Shown piece after piece: positions 41,646-51,896 of a DNA stretch of 64,000 nucleotides; positions within the stretch are counted from its first letter, which is position 1, and the number at the start of each line of letters is the position of its first letter. Where the stretch lies: assembly GCF_023656565.1 (NCBI RefSeq), contig NZ_JAMOKG010000001.1, forward strand, positions 68,456-132,455, given 5' to 3'. The stretch comes from Flavobacterium tyrosinilyticum (GTDB lineage Bacteria; Bacteroidota; Bacteroidia; Flavobacteriales; Flavobacteriaceae). The notes under the pieces are model-generated. The model did not search any database. It saw nothing but the letters and a program-made list of their open reading frames with translations, and was not told where the DNA came from. A program made the position numbers and the translations under genes.

Positions 41646-42275
41646 CTACAATTTCAAATCCTGACTTAACTCCGTTTCAGACTCGATAGTTTTTCCGTTG
41701 TATTGCAGTTTCCAGCCCATTGAATTCGTCATGATTAAAATCTTAGACAACTCGCTTATTAATCGGTTTTGGGCGTTGGTTTTTAGGGTAGATTTTTCGA
41801 TTTTCTTCGCCAGATTATCTTTTACCGATTTGTTGATTTTATTGTAATCGTCGCCCGTAAAAGGATTCAGTTTACTTTGTTCGACATCATAAAACTGAAT
41901 ATCTGGGTTTATGGTAATTTCTTCTTTTGGAATATTTAAAATCGTAATGGTTTTGTTTTTCTCATCAATATCATATTTCATCTGATGTAGATCGTAAGCA
42001 ACCGTCACATTTGCATTGACCACAATAAGTGCTTTTTTCTCAAAAGAAATCATGTCCATCAAATATTTCTGCTGATTTTTGTAAGTAATGACTTCTGAAA
42101 AATGCCCTTCGGTAACAACCAATTTCCCAACGTTAAGAATCTGCTGCTGAATTAAATTAGTATTGTACTGAATATCTGAATCGTCTTCTTTTTTGAACTG
42201 GCAATATTTAAACCCCAGAACAATTAGTAAAACAATAACTCCAACACCTATAATTCTTTTAATCAAGTTTTGCAT
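41646..42275 (-). CDS. DUF4230 domain-containing membrane protein
   Basis: 209 aa from the ATG at 42275. The frame is open 34 codons further, to 42377, but that stretch lies partly in an inverted repeat and gives an atypical N-terminus, so the shorter start is preferred. One membrane helix (about 8-24, IGVGVIVLLIVLGFKYC) then DUF4230: NVGKLVVTEGHFSEVITYKNQ, KKALIVVNANVTVAYDLHQMKYD and EITINPDIQFYDVEQSKLNPF. Likely inner-membrane anchored with the domain outside. Function unknown. Confidence 0.8.
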   Translation of the reverse strand: MQNLIKRIIGVGVIVLLIVLGFKYCQFKKEDDSDIQYNTNLIQQQILNVGKLVVTEGHFSEVITYKNQQKYLMDMISFEKKALIVVNANVTVAYDLHQMKYDIDEKNKTITILNIPKEEITINPDIQFYDVEQSKLNPFTGDDYNKINKSVKDNLAKKIEKSTLKTNAQNRLISELSKILIMTNSMGWKLQYNGKTIESETELSQDLKL

Positions 42276-42321
42276 TCCTCTAAATATTTTAGACCAATTT
42301 ACTCCTTTTTTTAGTTTTTTT

Positions 42322-42472
42322 CGCCACGAAATTGTTTCTTTTTCTGCCACGAATTCACGAATTTTCGCTAATGTCATTATCTATAAATTTTTCCATTTCA
42401 CAAATTTAATTTGTGAAATTCAATTATAAGTATCCGCATAGATTAGCGAAAATTCGTGAATTCGTGGCGAAA
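42322..42472. repeat. 26-bp perfect inverted repeat spanning the DUF4230 5' end
   Basis: CCACGAATTCACGAATTTTC... (42347-42372) and its perfect complement (42442-42467), 26 of 26 pairs, with an outer TCGCCACGAA/TTCGTGGCGA pair. The loop is about 69 bases. One arm falls in the open frame upstream of the DUF4230 start; the element is typical of non-autonomous repeats. Confidence 0.75.
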
Positions 42473-42487
42473 AAATGGCAAAAAAAC

Positions 42488-44809
42488 TTAAAAAGGATAT
42501 CCAATAGCGATATTCAAAATCAGGTTGTCTTTTCTCCACGAACTGCTTCCAAAATTAATGTCGTCAATTACCCATCTTTGTCCGTCTGGCAAGGCAGGAT
42601 TTCGAAGCGGAATGGCCAAATCTGTTCTTAAAACTAAAAACGATAAATCGAAACGTAAACCTGCTCCTGCTCCAATTGCGATTTCTTTCATAAAATCTTT
42701 TGAGATTTCTGCGCCAGGTTTATTTGGATCAGCATGCAGCAACCAAATGTTTCCAGCATCTAAAAACACTGCACCTCTAACAATACTGAAAAGCTTTGCT
42801 CGATATTCGGTATTAAATTCCAATTTTAAATCAGCGGATTGATCTGGCGTATAATTATCATTTGTCGTTGGTGGAATAACATAACTTCCTGGCCCTAAAG
42901 TTCGTGCTCTAAAAGCTCGAATACTATTAGTTCCTCCTACAACAAACTGTTTGGATGCTGGAAGCGTATTCGAATTCCCGTAGGCAAATCCAGCTCCAAC
43001 AATCAATCTGCTGGCTAATTCGCTTTCTTTTCCGAGTTTTAAATAATGCCTAAAATCGGATCTGATTTTTACATATTGGCTAAACGGAACATCAAATATA
43101 GTTTTAACCTTATTTGGATAGTCTGCCCCTGTAATCAATCCGGTAAGATTTCCCGCCAAATCCAATTCGCCATTAAAATAGATTGTATTTTTTCGGCGCT
43201 TCTGCATCGTATTGGTATAGGTATAATTGTAAGTTGGACCAAAAATCAGCTGCTTTTCGATTACTTTTCCGAGAGCTGGATCATCTTTAATATCTTCCAT
43301 ATATTCTGGCGTAACATGGTTTGGACTCACATAAGTCACGTCTACAATATTTAACTGATGCTCTTTACGAAGGTTTTCTTTCCACAAATATCCAAATGAA
43401 GTATTAAAAGAATTCAAGGCATACAACTGCGTTCGTTTTTGATATTCGTAACGAATAGTAGCTTTGGTTCTGGGCACATATTCGCTATTTCCTTCAATAT
43501 TAAAAGGGGTAATAAATCTAGGCCAGGTCAAGCTGACTTCACCTCCAAGCTTATAAATATTTTTCCCTTTATTTACTCCCCCAAGCTGAAAATCGGCACC
43601 ACCAAAAATCGAAGCGGTAAACAATTCTGCTCCACGCAAAAAGTTTCTGTTGTTCCAGTTTAGATTTAATTCTGTACCGGTATAACTGGCTGAATTGGTT
43701 TTTCCGATAACTTCAACACGAATAAACTTTTTAGGCAAAAGCGTTAGATAATAATACGAATCTAAAGCATTATCTATACTATCTGAAGGCTTGAATTCAT
43801 TTTTGACAAAACTGAAAGTTCCCAAATTTACGAAACGATTCAACGTCAAATTATGATCGGTTCGGTTGTATAAATCTCCTTTTTTGAAATAGATTGTTCT
43901 GTCGTAAACTCTTGGTTTAAAAGTTTCTGCCGTATCAATAATGGTAAAATCTTTATACTGAGTAATATTCTTTTTTCTGTAAACCATACTGTCATTTCCC
44001 AGAGAATAATTGGGATAGACAAAAATGTTATTTATAGTATAAGCTCTTAATGCTTTTACAGGAGTTTCGTCTTTAATAACCAATCTGATTTTTACTTCAT
44101 GATCGCCTTTACTGCTGTCTACTTTTGCCAAAAGATAATCAGGATTAAAATAGTAATACCCTTTTTCTTTCAGTCTGGCATCAATACGTTCCCGTTCTGC
44201 TTTTATTACATCCAAATCATATGGTTTTCCCACTTTCAATAAACTGCGTCTGCTTGATCTGGCAATTATTTTTGACATCTTTAAAGAGTCATCTGGAAAT
44301 GTGACGCTTTTAATAATATATTGCTTTTTTGGAACCACAGTGTATTCTGCCGTTACTCTTTTGTTACTTACAGTAGAATCGGCACTGACACGAGTTTTAA
44401 AGTAGCCTCTATTTTCAGTAAAATTTCGCAACACTGAAGCATTATAATCTAAATCGACTTTACTAAAAAGCACTGGCTCTTCTCCAACTTTGTTTCGAAG
44501 CCAATATCTAAATCCTTTTTCTTTTTTAGGCTCACCAGCAATATTATAAAACCACAATTTTGGACGTAATCCTAAAAACGTTTTATTTGGTTTTGGACGA
44601 AGAAGACCTTCCAACTCGGTTTGCAGCGCTTTTCTATCTTTCTTTTTCATGATAGAATCTTTCACTTTCACCGAACCACCAGTATAAAGCAAATCACCTT
44701 CTGGAAGATATTTTGTGTTACTGCATCCTAAAGCAAAAAATAAGGAAAGCAGCGCGATATACTTTAAATATATATTTCTATGATTAAGTCTTTTGCTCAT
44801 TTCCTTCAA
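42488..44809 (-). CDS. tamL: TamL: BamA/TamA-family outer-membrane lipoprotein
   Basis: 773 aa. Signal peptide with lipobox GCS (C29), then SNTKYLPEGDLLYTGGSVKV, the TamL opening. POTRA-like regions occupy about 100-360 (VPKKQYIIKSVTFPDDSLK, RIDARLKEKGYYYFNPDYLL), and a beta-barrel with the family's GSNSIRAFRARTLGPGSY-type loop (about 660) and C-terminal strand LILNIAIGYPF follows. TamL is the Bacteroidota lipoprotein form of TamA and assembles outer-membrane proteins or moves lipids with TamB. An alternative start three codons downstream (44800) is equally possible. The gene overlaps tamB by about 26 bases (17 with the alternative start), so the two are translationally coupled. Confidence 0.9.
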   Translation of the reverse strand: MKEMSKRLNHRNIYLKYIALLSLFFALGCSNTKYLPEGDLLYTGGSVKVKDSIMKKKDRKALQTELEGLLRPKPNKTFLGLRPKLWFYNIAGEPKKEKGFRYWLRNKVGEEPVLFSKVDLDYNASVLRNFTENRGYFKTRVSADSTVSNKRVTAEYTVVPKKQYIIKSVTFPDDSLKMSKIIARSSRRSLLKVGKPYDLDVIKAERERIDARLKEKGYYYFNPDYLLAKVDSSKGDHEVKIRLVIKDETPVKALRAYTINNIFVYPNYSLGNDSMVYRKKNITQYKDFTIIDTAETFKPRVYDRTIYFKKGDLYNRTDHNLTLNRFVNLGTFSFVKNEFKPSDSIDNALDSYYYLTLLPKKFIRVEVIGKTNSASYTGTELNLNWNNRNFLRGAELFTASIFGGADFQLGGVNKGKNIYKLGGEVSLTWPRFITPFNIEGNSEYVPRTKATIRYEYQKRTQLYALNSFNTSFGYLWKENLRKEHQLNIVDVTYVSPNHVTPEYMEDIKDDPALGKVIEKQLIFGPTYNYTYTNTMQKRRKNTIYFNGELDLAGNLTGLITGADYPNKVKTIFDVPFSQYVKIRSDFRHYLKLGKESELASRLIVGAGFAYGNSNTLPASKQFVVGGTNSIRAFRARTLGPGSYVIPPTTNDNYTPDQSADLKLEFNTEYRAKLFSIVRGAVFLDAGNIWLLHADPNKPGAEISKDFMKEIAIGAGAGLRFDLSFLVLRTDLAIPLRNPALPDGQRWVIDDINFGSSSWRKDNLILNIAIGYPF

Positions 44810-47800
44810 TTGTTTTTTCGTCTTCGTTCTCTTGCAATTTTTCCTTTTCCTTCTGCTCTTTCTTTTTCTGTTTTTCTTTTTCCTTGCGGATTTTTTCTTC
44901 TCTAATTAATTCTTTTTCTTTTTCAGTACGATGGAAAAGTTCCCTAAACTTATTGTAACTCATCGTGATAATAAAAGCAACACCTGTTTCTACAACCTGC
45001 CCTTCAACTGCCACTTGATATTGATTTTTTCTGTAGGCACGAACCATATAACGGCCGTCTTTTGTCAATTGATAATCTAAAGCGACATCACCAGCAATAT
45101 TGGTGCTTTCTTCATTGGCGCGCTCTGCACCTTCTACTCCAAAACTGCTTCCAACCGTGACTTTTAATCTGTCATCCAACAGTTTTTTAGAAACCTCCAC
45201 ATTTAAATCGGTTCTATTTTGCATCGTTCCAGATGTGTAATCTTCAGACGATTCTAAATCGAAATTGACTTCAACTCCTGTAATTAATTCTCCTGCCAGA
45301 TTATTCAATTGTTGAGAAAGTATTTTACTCACACTTTGTCTTGCCATTGTTTCAGCGCTTACACCACCACTTTGACTCGCAAACGGATTTTCTCCTACAA
45401 AACGGTTTAATAATAAAAGGGCAAAAACCTGTTTGTTCAATTCTGCAGGATCTTGTTCTAATTGTTTTAATTTACTTTGCGTCGTTGTAACAACATCTGT
45501 AGAAACATTATAATTTCCTTCTGGCAATACAATTCCAAATGAAATTTCAGGTTTCATCAATTCTCCATTCATTTTCAATAAAGTTTGAAAAGGAAGCTTT
45601 TGTTTATAGGTATTTTGAACAGCCGGTTCCATTCCCGCCAACTGATTTCCAAGCAAATCAATTGGTGCTGCGTTTACATTATAAATCGCTGTAATATTTA
45701 AGTTTGCCATTGTTGGCTCTCCATTCCAAGTAATATAACTTCCTTTCTGAATATCAAATTTTCTTTTGATTCCATTAAAATTCATTTCATAAGCTCCATC
45801 CGAGAACTCGTATTTCCCTGTTAGCGTTGTTTTTCCTGATTGATCAATTCCTCCAACTAATTCCGCTTCCCCTTTCAAGTTCAGATAATCTCCGTTTGCT
45901 TTATCAATCAGCAGTGTCAACTCGGCCTCTTTATCAATTGTAATAGCAACATTTACATCCATTCCTTTCAGTTCCGATTGATCTAATTTATTCTGAAGAT
46001 CAACTGTTTGTTTGAGGTACATATTGTCTTCATCAACAAACTCTACAATTCCCTCACGATCTGCAATAGAAGGATCTGATTGTGGCATTACCACCGTAAA
46101 TTTGGTTTCTTTATTGATTTTGAGCGTTCCGTCAACAACCGGACTGTCCAAGTTTCCTTTTATATTCAATTTGGTATCTAAGAATAAATCTCCATAGAAC
46201 AAATCGTTGTCTTTTGCTTTTGAATGAATGGCTCTAAAATCGTCTGCTTCAACTAGCAAATTGAAATTGTACTTAACAAAATCTGGAGACTGAATGGTTC
46301 CGTTTACATACAATTCGTTGTCATTTTCATCAAAAAGAGAAAATTTATCAAATGAGATCGTTTCATTGCTAAAAGTGATTTTCTCATTTTTAGTTTTAAA
46401 GTACGAATTGAGCTGTGTCACTCTAAAACCAGCATCGTTAAAAATCAATTCGCCATTAATTTTTGGAGCAGAAGTGTTTCCTGTAAGCTTAAAATTTCCT
46501 GATAAAAAGCCTTGTCCTTCAGTAATATTACCCATGCTAAAACCTTGGATGCTTTTGATGTTTAACTTATTAATAGCCACATCAAAATCAAAATCCCCAG
46601 TATCCATCAAATAATCTCCTGTTAGCTTCAAATCATTTCCTTCGTCGCTTAAAGCTACATTTGCAGCAAGTGTATTTGCCGTTTTATTGTTAACTTTTAT
46701 TTCTAAGTCGCCGACTTTTGAACCTTTAAAAGTAAAATCATCAATTTTTAAATCAGAAGTAAAAGTTGGGTTTGTCATCACGTTTTCAACCAATGCATTT
46801 CCGTTTATCAACCCTTGCATCAGCAATTCGTCTTTTTTAACCATATTCATAATGGTTTCGATTTTGAAATTCACAAAATCGACTTGCAACGGCGCATTAT
46901 CCTTTGTTCCTTGCGATTGAATTTTTAACTCGTTTCCGTTATTATTCAAATTGAATTTATCGACATAAAGTCTTTTTTCTCCAAACTCAATCCTGTTTTC
47001 TGGATCTACATTCCATTTATCATAATTTAAAATGAAGTTTTCAGCATCTAGTTTTACAATGTTCTTTGAGTCTTCTGCCTTAAATTCACCTGCTATAAAA
47101 TATTGCTGTTTCTCTTTGGCATCTTTTACTTCAAGAGCATAAGTCAAAATATTATTCTGCACATTTCCTGATAAACTTGTAAATGGAATTTTAAGCGAGC
47201 CACTTTCAATTGTTGCCACAGAAATCGAATATCCTAAAGCATTTTCTTTGGCTTCGATGTTTATTTTCCCGTCCGAAATGGTATTGCCTCCATAAACAAT
47301 TCTTGGAATGGTTCCTTTTACAGTCAACGAATCTGTCTGATTATTATAATTTCCTGTTATGCTAAAAGGTTCTAAACCTGTTAATTTTGGCAATAATTTC
47401 ATAAGCACAGGATCATTATCTACTTTCAAAGTAAAGGCTAATCTTTGTTCATCTGATTCTGCATTAACCTTTGGATTTTTTAGATCAATATATTTTGATA
47501 ATGATTTTTGAATCGAATTTGCCAGTGTCGTGAGTTTGTATTTTCCCGTTACTTCGGCTTTTAAAAATTGAGACGAAATTTTAATCGAATTGCTGTCTTT
47601 GTCTGCAAAAGCCAAAACACGAATTGAATCTAGAACAATTGGTTCGGCATCTTGCAAAATCTGAATGTTCGAAAGAAATAATTTTCCGTTCAGAAAATCT
47701 GGATTGCTATTGGTTATATCGGCATCGACATTTCCGCGAAGTTTCATTGGTCCTGCATGCAGATTTAGCTTTTCTAAATCGGCAATATCCAAATTTAGTT

Positions 47801-49895
47801 TCAGTTTTACGGTTGGATATTTCTCTTTTGTATCGCCTGAAGCCGTTAAATTGAAATTCAAATTAGGATCTTCCATTCCTGATTTTACAGCAAAAGAACC
47901 GTTTTCGATATTTCCTTTCAGCGTTAAATCTTTATAAGTATATCTGTTAAAAACCGCTTTCTGAACAATTCCATCTACAAAAGCATTTGCCGTCTTCGGA
48001 TCTAAACCGTTTCCTTTTACTTTCGCTTTAAGCGTAATTTTTCCAATGGAATCGTTTTTTATTAATCGTCCCAAATCGAATTCCTGCAGAGAAACGTTTG
48101 CATCATATTTTTCTTTTTTCTTAATGCGCTGATCGAATAATGCATCAACTTTTGCATTTCCGAAACTGCTGTTTAAAGCCAGATTCGTTTTAAAATTTTG
48201 AACTGAACCTTTAAATTTTCCCTGCAAACTTAACTGTGACGGAAGTTGAATATTTTTCGGAATTGTTCCCGCAGGCACAAACAGGTTAATGTCTTTTGAA
48301 GTACTCGAAATCTTCTTGATATTTAAATCATAATACGCTTTTTGAGCATCCGGAAGCCCAGCGATTTTCCCAGAAAGCGAAACTTTTGTCGTTCCTATTC
48401 CGCTCATTTCAAATTTCGAAATAGTCAAATCTTTTACTTTGCCGCTCACGCGACTGTCTACATACAAAATCGCATTTGGATTGCTTTTAAACGGATTTGT
48501 TTTCTGCAAATCTGGAACAAACAAGAGAATGTCTTTAAACCCAATTTTTGATTGTTTTAAATTAGCATCAATTGCCAGATTTCCTAAATCTTTCTGAAGC
48601 GATTCAAGTGATTTATATTGCGCCTTAACTTTATCTTGAACAAGAGTTTGTGGCGTTTTTAAATATAAATTATCTAACGAAGCATTTTTTGGACCATAAA
48701 AGAAATCGGTTTTGAAAGCCTGAATCTGCAAACCGCTTTTTTCGTTAACAGTCAATGTTTTAATATTTCCAGAAATGGTATCATTTCCATAATATAATTT
48801 TTCGGCTTTAAAATTAAATCTACTCAAATCAAGATGCGCATAATCCAATCCTTTTGTTTTAGGTTTGGACTGCATATCATCAAATTTGAAAGCGATATTT
48901 TCTAGATTGGTTTCGTTCAATTTTACTTTCCAACCTGCTTGCTTTATGGCTGTGCTATCCAAATCGGGTGCATCAATTTTCTTGTCTTGTGCTCCCAAGC
49001 GCAGATTTCCGCTTAGATTTTTTACTTCGAAAGTATCAAAATCTAAAAGCTGCTTATTCAGGTCAATTTCATTAACGGCTAAATTTAAGTTTCCTAAACG
49101 AATCCCAGAATTTAGTTTCGAATCTTTATTATCGTATAAAATATCGATTTTAGACAACGTTATTTTATCTAAAGCCAATTTAAAATCTGGACGCTTCGAA
49201 ATTGTATCAACCGTTTTTACTGAGACTTCAGCAATTTTTTCGACCACATCTTGATCTAAAACCACCTTCAATCCATTTAAATTAATTGTCGGAATATTAA
49301 AATCCATCTGATCCAGATCAAATTTTTTGAATTTGGTATCAAAATGAGTCAGGTTTACACGAATGTCATTTTTAGCGAAATCATCCTTAAAATTAAATTT
49401 AACCTGATCAAGGTTTATTTTTACAACCGAAATTTTAAAGGGCTTTGCATTAGGATCTTCAACCTTTGGTTCATTTGATTCGAATGCTTTGATGATATAA
49501 TCGAAATTGAAGACTCCTTGTTTGTTTCTAGAAATATTGGCTTTTACATTTTCAAGCGAAACTGAGTTGATTTCGAGTTCACTGCTAACGAGTTTAAAAA
49601 GGTCGACATCAACTTCTAATCGATTACCTGCCAACAAAGTATCTTTTTTTTGATCTTCAAAATAAAAACCTTCCAGAACTACGTCTTTGGGGAATTTTAT
49701 CGAAATATGATCTAAGGAAACTTTAGTTTTTATCTTGCCCTGAAGATAGTTTATCGCTTTATCCTTAACGAAATTTTGAACCGAAGGAACTTGAACTAAA
49801 ATGATTAGAAGTAATAAAAGTGCAACTACAGAAACCACGCACCACATAAGGATACGAAGTGTTTTTTTAAGAAAATAAACAGGTTTCTTATTCAT
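44784..49895 (-). CDS. tamB: TamB: translocation and assembly module inner-membrane protein
   Basis: 1703 aa. An N-terminal membrane helix (about 12-31, ILMWCVVSVVALLLLLIILV) is followed by an AsmA-like repeat-rich beta-helical body spanning the periplasm, with VSLDHISIKFPKDVVLEGFYFEDQKKDTLLAGNRLEVDVDL-like blocks early and the TamB C-terminal domain (DUF490) at about 1290-1640, including YEFSDGAYEMNFNGIKRKFDIQKGSYITWNG. The last 60 residues are a highly charged KEKEKQKKKEQKEKEK-type coiled-coil tail, unusual for TamB. It bridges inner and outer membranes with TamL, for lipid transport or protein assembly. It overlaps tamL by 26 bases. Confidence 0.92.
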   Translation of the reverse strand: MNKKPVYFLKKTLRILMWCVVSVVALLLLLIILVQVPSVQNFVKDKAINYLQGKIKTKVSLDHISIKFPKDVVLEGFYFEDQKKDTLLAGNRLEVDVDLFKLVSSELEINSVSLENVKANISRNKQGVFNFDYIIKAFESNEPKVEDPNAKPFKISVVKINLDQVKFNFKDDFAKNDIRVNLTHFDTKFKKFDLDQMDFNIPTINLNGLKVVLDQDVVEKIAEVSVKTVDTISKRPDFKLALDKITLSKIDILYDNKDSKLNSGIRLGNLNLAVNEIDLNKQLLDFDTFEVKNLSGNLRLGAQDKKIDAPDLDSTAIKQAGWKVKLNETNLENIAFKFDDMQSKPKTKGLDYAHLDLSRFNFKAEKLYYGNDTISGNIKTLTVNEKSGLQIQAFKTDFFYGPKNASLDNLYLKTPQTLVQDKVKAQYKSLESLQKDLGNLAIDANLKQSKIGFKDILLFVPDLQKTNPFKSNPNAILYVDSRVSGKVKDLTISKFEMSGIGTTKVSLSGKIAGLPDAQKAYYDLNIKKISSTSKDINLFVPAGTIPKNIQLPSQLSLQGKFKGSVQNFKTNLALNSSFGNAKVDALFDQRIKKKEKYDANVSLQEFDLGRLIKNDSIGKITLKAKVKGNGLDPKTANAFVDGIVQKAVFNRYTYKDLTLKGNIENGSFAVKSGMEDPNLNFNLTASGDTKEKYPTVKLKLNLDIADLEKLNLHAGPMKLRGNVDADITNSNPDFLNGKLFLSNIQILQDAEPIVLDSIRVLAFADKDSNSIKISSQFLKAEVTGKYKLTTLANSIQKSLSKYIDLKNPKVNAESDEQRLAFTLKVDNDPVLMKLLPKLTGLEPFSITGNYNNQTDSLTVKGTIPRIVYGGNTISDGKINIEAKENALGYSISVATIESGSLKIPFTSLSGNVQNNILTYALEVKDAKEKQQYFIAGEFKAEDSKNIVKLDAENFILNYDKWNVDPENRIEFGEKRLYVDKFNLNNNGNELKIQSQGTKDNAPLQVDFVNFKIETIMNMVKKDELLMQGLINGNALVENVMTNPTFTSDLKIDDFTFKGSKVGDLEIKVNNKTANTLAANVALSDEGNDLKLTGDYLMDTGDFDFDVAINKLNIKSIQGFSMGNITEGQGFLSGNFKLTGNTSAPKINGELIFNDAGFRVTQLNSYFKTKNEKITFSNETISFDKFSLFDENDNELYVNGTIQSPDFVKYNFNLLVEADDFRAIHSKAKDNDLFYGDLFLDTKLNIKGNLDSPVVDGTLKINKETKFTVVMPQSDPSIADREGIVEFVDEDNMYLKQTVDLQNKLDQSELKGMDVNVAITIDKEAELTLLIDKANGDYLNLKGEAELVGGIDQSGKTTLTGKYEFSDGAYEMNFNGIKRKFDIQKGSYITWNGEPTMANLNITAIYNVNAAPIDLLGNQLAGMEPAVQNTYKQKLPFQTLLKMNGELMKPEISFGIVLPEGNYNVSTDVVTTTQSKLKQLEQDPAELNKQVFALLLLNRFVGENPFASQSGGVSAETMARQSVSKILSQQLNNLAGELITGVEVNFDLESSEDYTSGTMQNRTDLNVEVSKKLLDDRLKVTVGSSFGVEGAERANEESTNIAGDVALDYQLTKDGRYMVRAYRKNQYQVAVEGQVVETGVAFIITMSYNKFRELFHRTEKEKELIREEKIRKEKEKQKKKEQKEKEKLQENEDEKTIEGNEQKT

Positions 49896-50027
49896 ACCTC
49901 AATAAAATCGGATTAGATTAAAATTGCTTCTGAAAAAAGCAGAGTTACACATTTTACAAAAATGTAAAATTTAAACCTTAACAATTTACATAATTATGAG
50001 GAATTATTCTAAAATTTTATTGTTGTT

Positions 50028-50062
50028 TTTACCACAAAGGCGCTAAGGCACGAAGTTCTTTT
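50028..50062. repeat. ACCACAAAGGCGCTAAGGCACGAAG repeat
   Basis: A single copy of the ACCACAAAGGCGCTAAGG motif also present near 40762, in the 180-base gap between tamB and the GSCFA gene. Nothing else was recognised in the gap. Confidence 0.5.
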
Positions 50063-50075
50063 TAAATAACTATAG

Positions 50076-51032
50076 TTAGAATTTGATATGAGAAATCTTT
50101 TCTTGTAAGAGATTTATCTTTTGTTGGAGTTTAGCCAAGAATTTTTGATGCTGTTCAGATTCTGGATTAAAGCTTCTGTGGCGAAGACTTTTCTGAATTT
50201 CGTCGACTTCCTGCATTGTTGTCAAACTTTCCTGAGAAATGTAATTTTCGCTGAAAAGCTTCCAGATATAATCAATCGCAATTTGATTGGGATGCAGCAT
50301 ATCTTCATTATAAAAACGATAGTCGCGAAGTTCGTCCATCATGATTTCATACGAAGGAAAGTATTCCGTGTTCAGTTTTAAGTATTCAGTCTTCAACACA
50401 AAATGCAACGCTGCAAATAAATGTGATTTGCTTAATTGATTTTCTACGAAACCATCTTTTATGTGTCGCACCGGAGAAATCGTAAAAATGAAATGGATAC
50501 TTGGATTTAAAGACTGAATTAAATTGATTGTATTGTGAATGCTTTTCTGAATCACTTCAACCGATAATAATTCCTTTGAAAATTGTTTTTGAGGTACTTT
50601 ATGGCAATTGGCAACAACTTCGTCTTTTTCTAGATTTCTATAAATCCATGAAGTTCCAAAAGTGATAATAATATGAGTTGCTTCCTTTAATTGTTTGTTC
50701 GTTTCTAAAATCCCTTTGTTTAAAGTTTCAAGTAATTCTTGTCGGTCGGCATTACTTAAATCAGAATGCACGTCAAAAGAATGCCAGCGTTCGTTATGAA
50801 AGAAAACGTCTTTTTCTTCAAACCATTGCTCTTTGCAAACGCGTTCAAATAATTTTTCGATAGAGACTGAATTAAATATAATTCCAAACGGATTGGTTTC
50901 ATTCTGAAATTTAAAATAATCGAATTTCTCCGCCATATTCTCTGCAAAACAAGAACCAATAGAAAGTATTTTCGAATTATAATCGATTGGCGAATTACTT
51001 TTTGAAATGGGGATTTGTGTTCTGAATTGCAT
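50076..51032 (-). CDS. GSCFA domain-containing protein
   Basis: 318 aa. The N-terminal ILSIGSCFAENMAEKF (about 27-42) is the name-giving motif of GSCFA domains, with TNPFGIIFNS (about 50-59), THIIITFGTSWIYRN (about 139-153), HFIFTISPVRHIKDGF (about 197-212) and YFPSYEIMMDELRDYRFYNEDMLHPN (about 244-269) as the family's other blocks. GSCFA proteins resemble SGNH-type hydrolases acting on carbohydrates or esters; the Ser/Cys of the motif is the likely nucleophile. No signal peptide. It lies upstream of tamB on the same strand, 180 bases away. Confidence 0.9.
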   Translation of the reverse strand: MQFRTQIPISKSNSPIDYNSKILSIGSCFAENMAEKFDYFKFQNETNPFGIIFNSVSIEKLFERVCKEQWFEEKDVFFHNERWHSFDVHSDLSNADRQELLETLNKGILETNKQLKEATHIIITFGTSWIYRNLEKDEVVANCHKVPQKQFSKELLSVEVIQKSIHNTINLIQSLNPSIHFIFTISPVRHIKDGFVENQLSKSHLFAALHFVLKTEYLKLNTEYFPSYEIMMDELRDYRFYNEDMLHPNQIAIDYIWKLFSENYISQESLTTMQEVDEIQKSLRHRSFNPESEQHQKFLAKLQQKINLLQEKISHIKF

Positions 51033-51072
51033 GACTTAAACATTTTAAACAAATTTCGATTATTTTTAGCAA

Positions 51073-51098
51073 TAAAAAAAGCCAGATAAATCTGGCTC
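51073..51098 (-). terminator. Terminator after the 51119 lipoprotein gene
   Basis: AGCCAGAT (51080-51087), AA, ATCTGGCT (51090-51097); on the minus strand followed by TTTTTTTATTGC. It lies 21 bases beyond the gene's stop. Confidence 0.8.
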
Positions 51099-51118
51099 TA
51101 TAGCTAAAAAGTTGGCTC

Positions 51119-51868
51119 TTAATAAAAATATTCAGTAGTACCTAAACTATCAGATCCTGTATTAACTTCTTTAGTTGGATATCCCTGATCATTATAGGTA
51201 AAAGTGCTGTTGCCCCATAAATCACCATCTGCTGTATCGGTTAGGATATTGAATTTAACTCCATTTGCTTCTCCATCAACAAATGCGATTTTATCCATTC
51301 CTAAAATATTTTTAGTCGCATTGTTTTTATTATCATAAGTGTATTTATGATCTGGTGAGTTAGTGCTTGTAATTTCGCTTACTTCACCATTTACAAATTT
51401 AATTGTAGCTGTTCCTGAAGGAACATTTTGTAAAACATCATTTCCTGAATATCCTTTTACCGAAATTGTACCATCTGTATTATACGTATAAACTTCTTTA
51501 TATCCTCTTAATACTGCTACTCCTTCTTCATATTCATATTCAACTCTTAAAAAAGTTGATAGCTTTCCATCAGTAGTGTATGTAAAAGTATTTACTTGTT
51601 CTGATTTTCCATTAGGAAGTTTGAAATCAATTTTTGTAATTAAATCTCCTGTATAAGTATAATGCAGATTAAAAAATCCAGTATCATCTGTTGCACTTAC
51701 TATTTTGTTACCGTCGTACTTATAATTAATGGTAGCTTTATCTCCATCTGGATTTGTAATAACAGTTTTTTTAAGTAAAACAAGATCTGAAGAACTTGAT
51801 GAATCATCGCTTGAACACGATGTCAAAACTAGTGCTAAAGCACCAAAAAGGCATAATAGTTTTTTCAT
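51119..51868 (-). CDS. Lipoprotein with YD-like beta repeats (paralogue A)
   Basis: 249 aa. Lipobox TSC (C18), followed by a Ser/Asp-rich spacer (SSDDSSSSSD). The body is a run of short strands with repeating Tyr/Asp turns: INYKYDGNKIVS, LHYTYTGDLITKI, NTFTYTTDGKLSTF, EVYTYNTDGTISV, HKYTYDNKNNATKNILG. These recall RHS/YD-type beta units. The neighbouring gene at 52074 has the same pattern and the shared block KNxxKNILGxx. Surface or periplasmic; no enzymatic domain is visible and function is unknown. Confidence 0.7.
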   Translation of the reverse strand: MKKLLCLFGALALVLTSCSSDDSSSSSDLVLLKKTVITNPDGDKATINYKYDGNKIVSATDDTGFFNLHYTYTGDLITKIDFKLPNGKSEQVNTFTYTTDGKLSTFLRVEYEYEEGVAVLRGYKEVYTYNTDGTISVKGYSGNDVLQNVPSGTATIKFVNGEVSEITSTNSPDHKYTYDNKNNATKNILGMDKIAFVDGEANGVKFNILTDTADGDLWGNSTFTYNDQGYPTKEVNTGSDSLGTTEYFY

Positions 51869-51896
51869 GTTGATTTGGTTAAAATTCTTATTGGTG

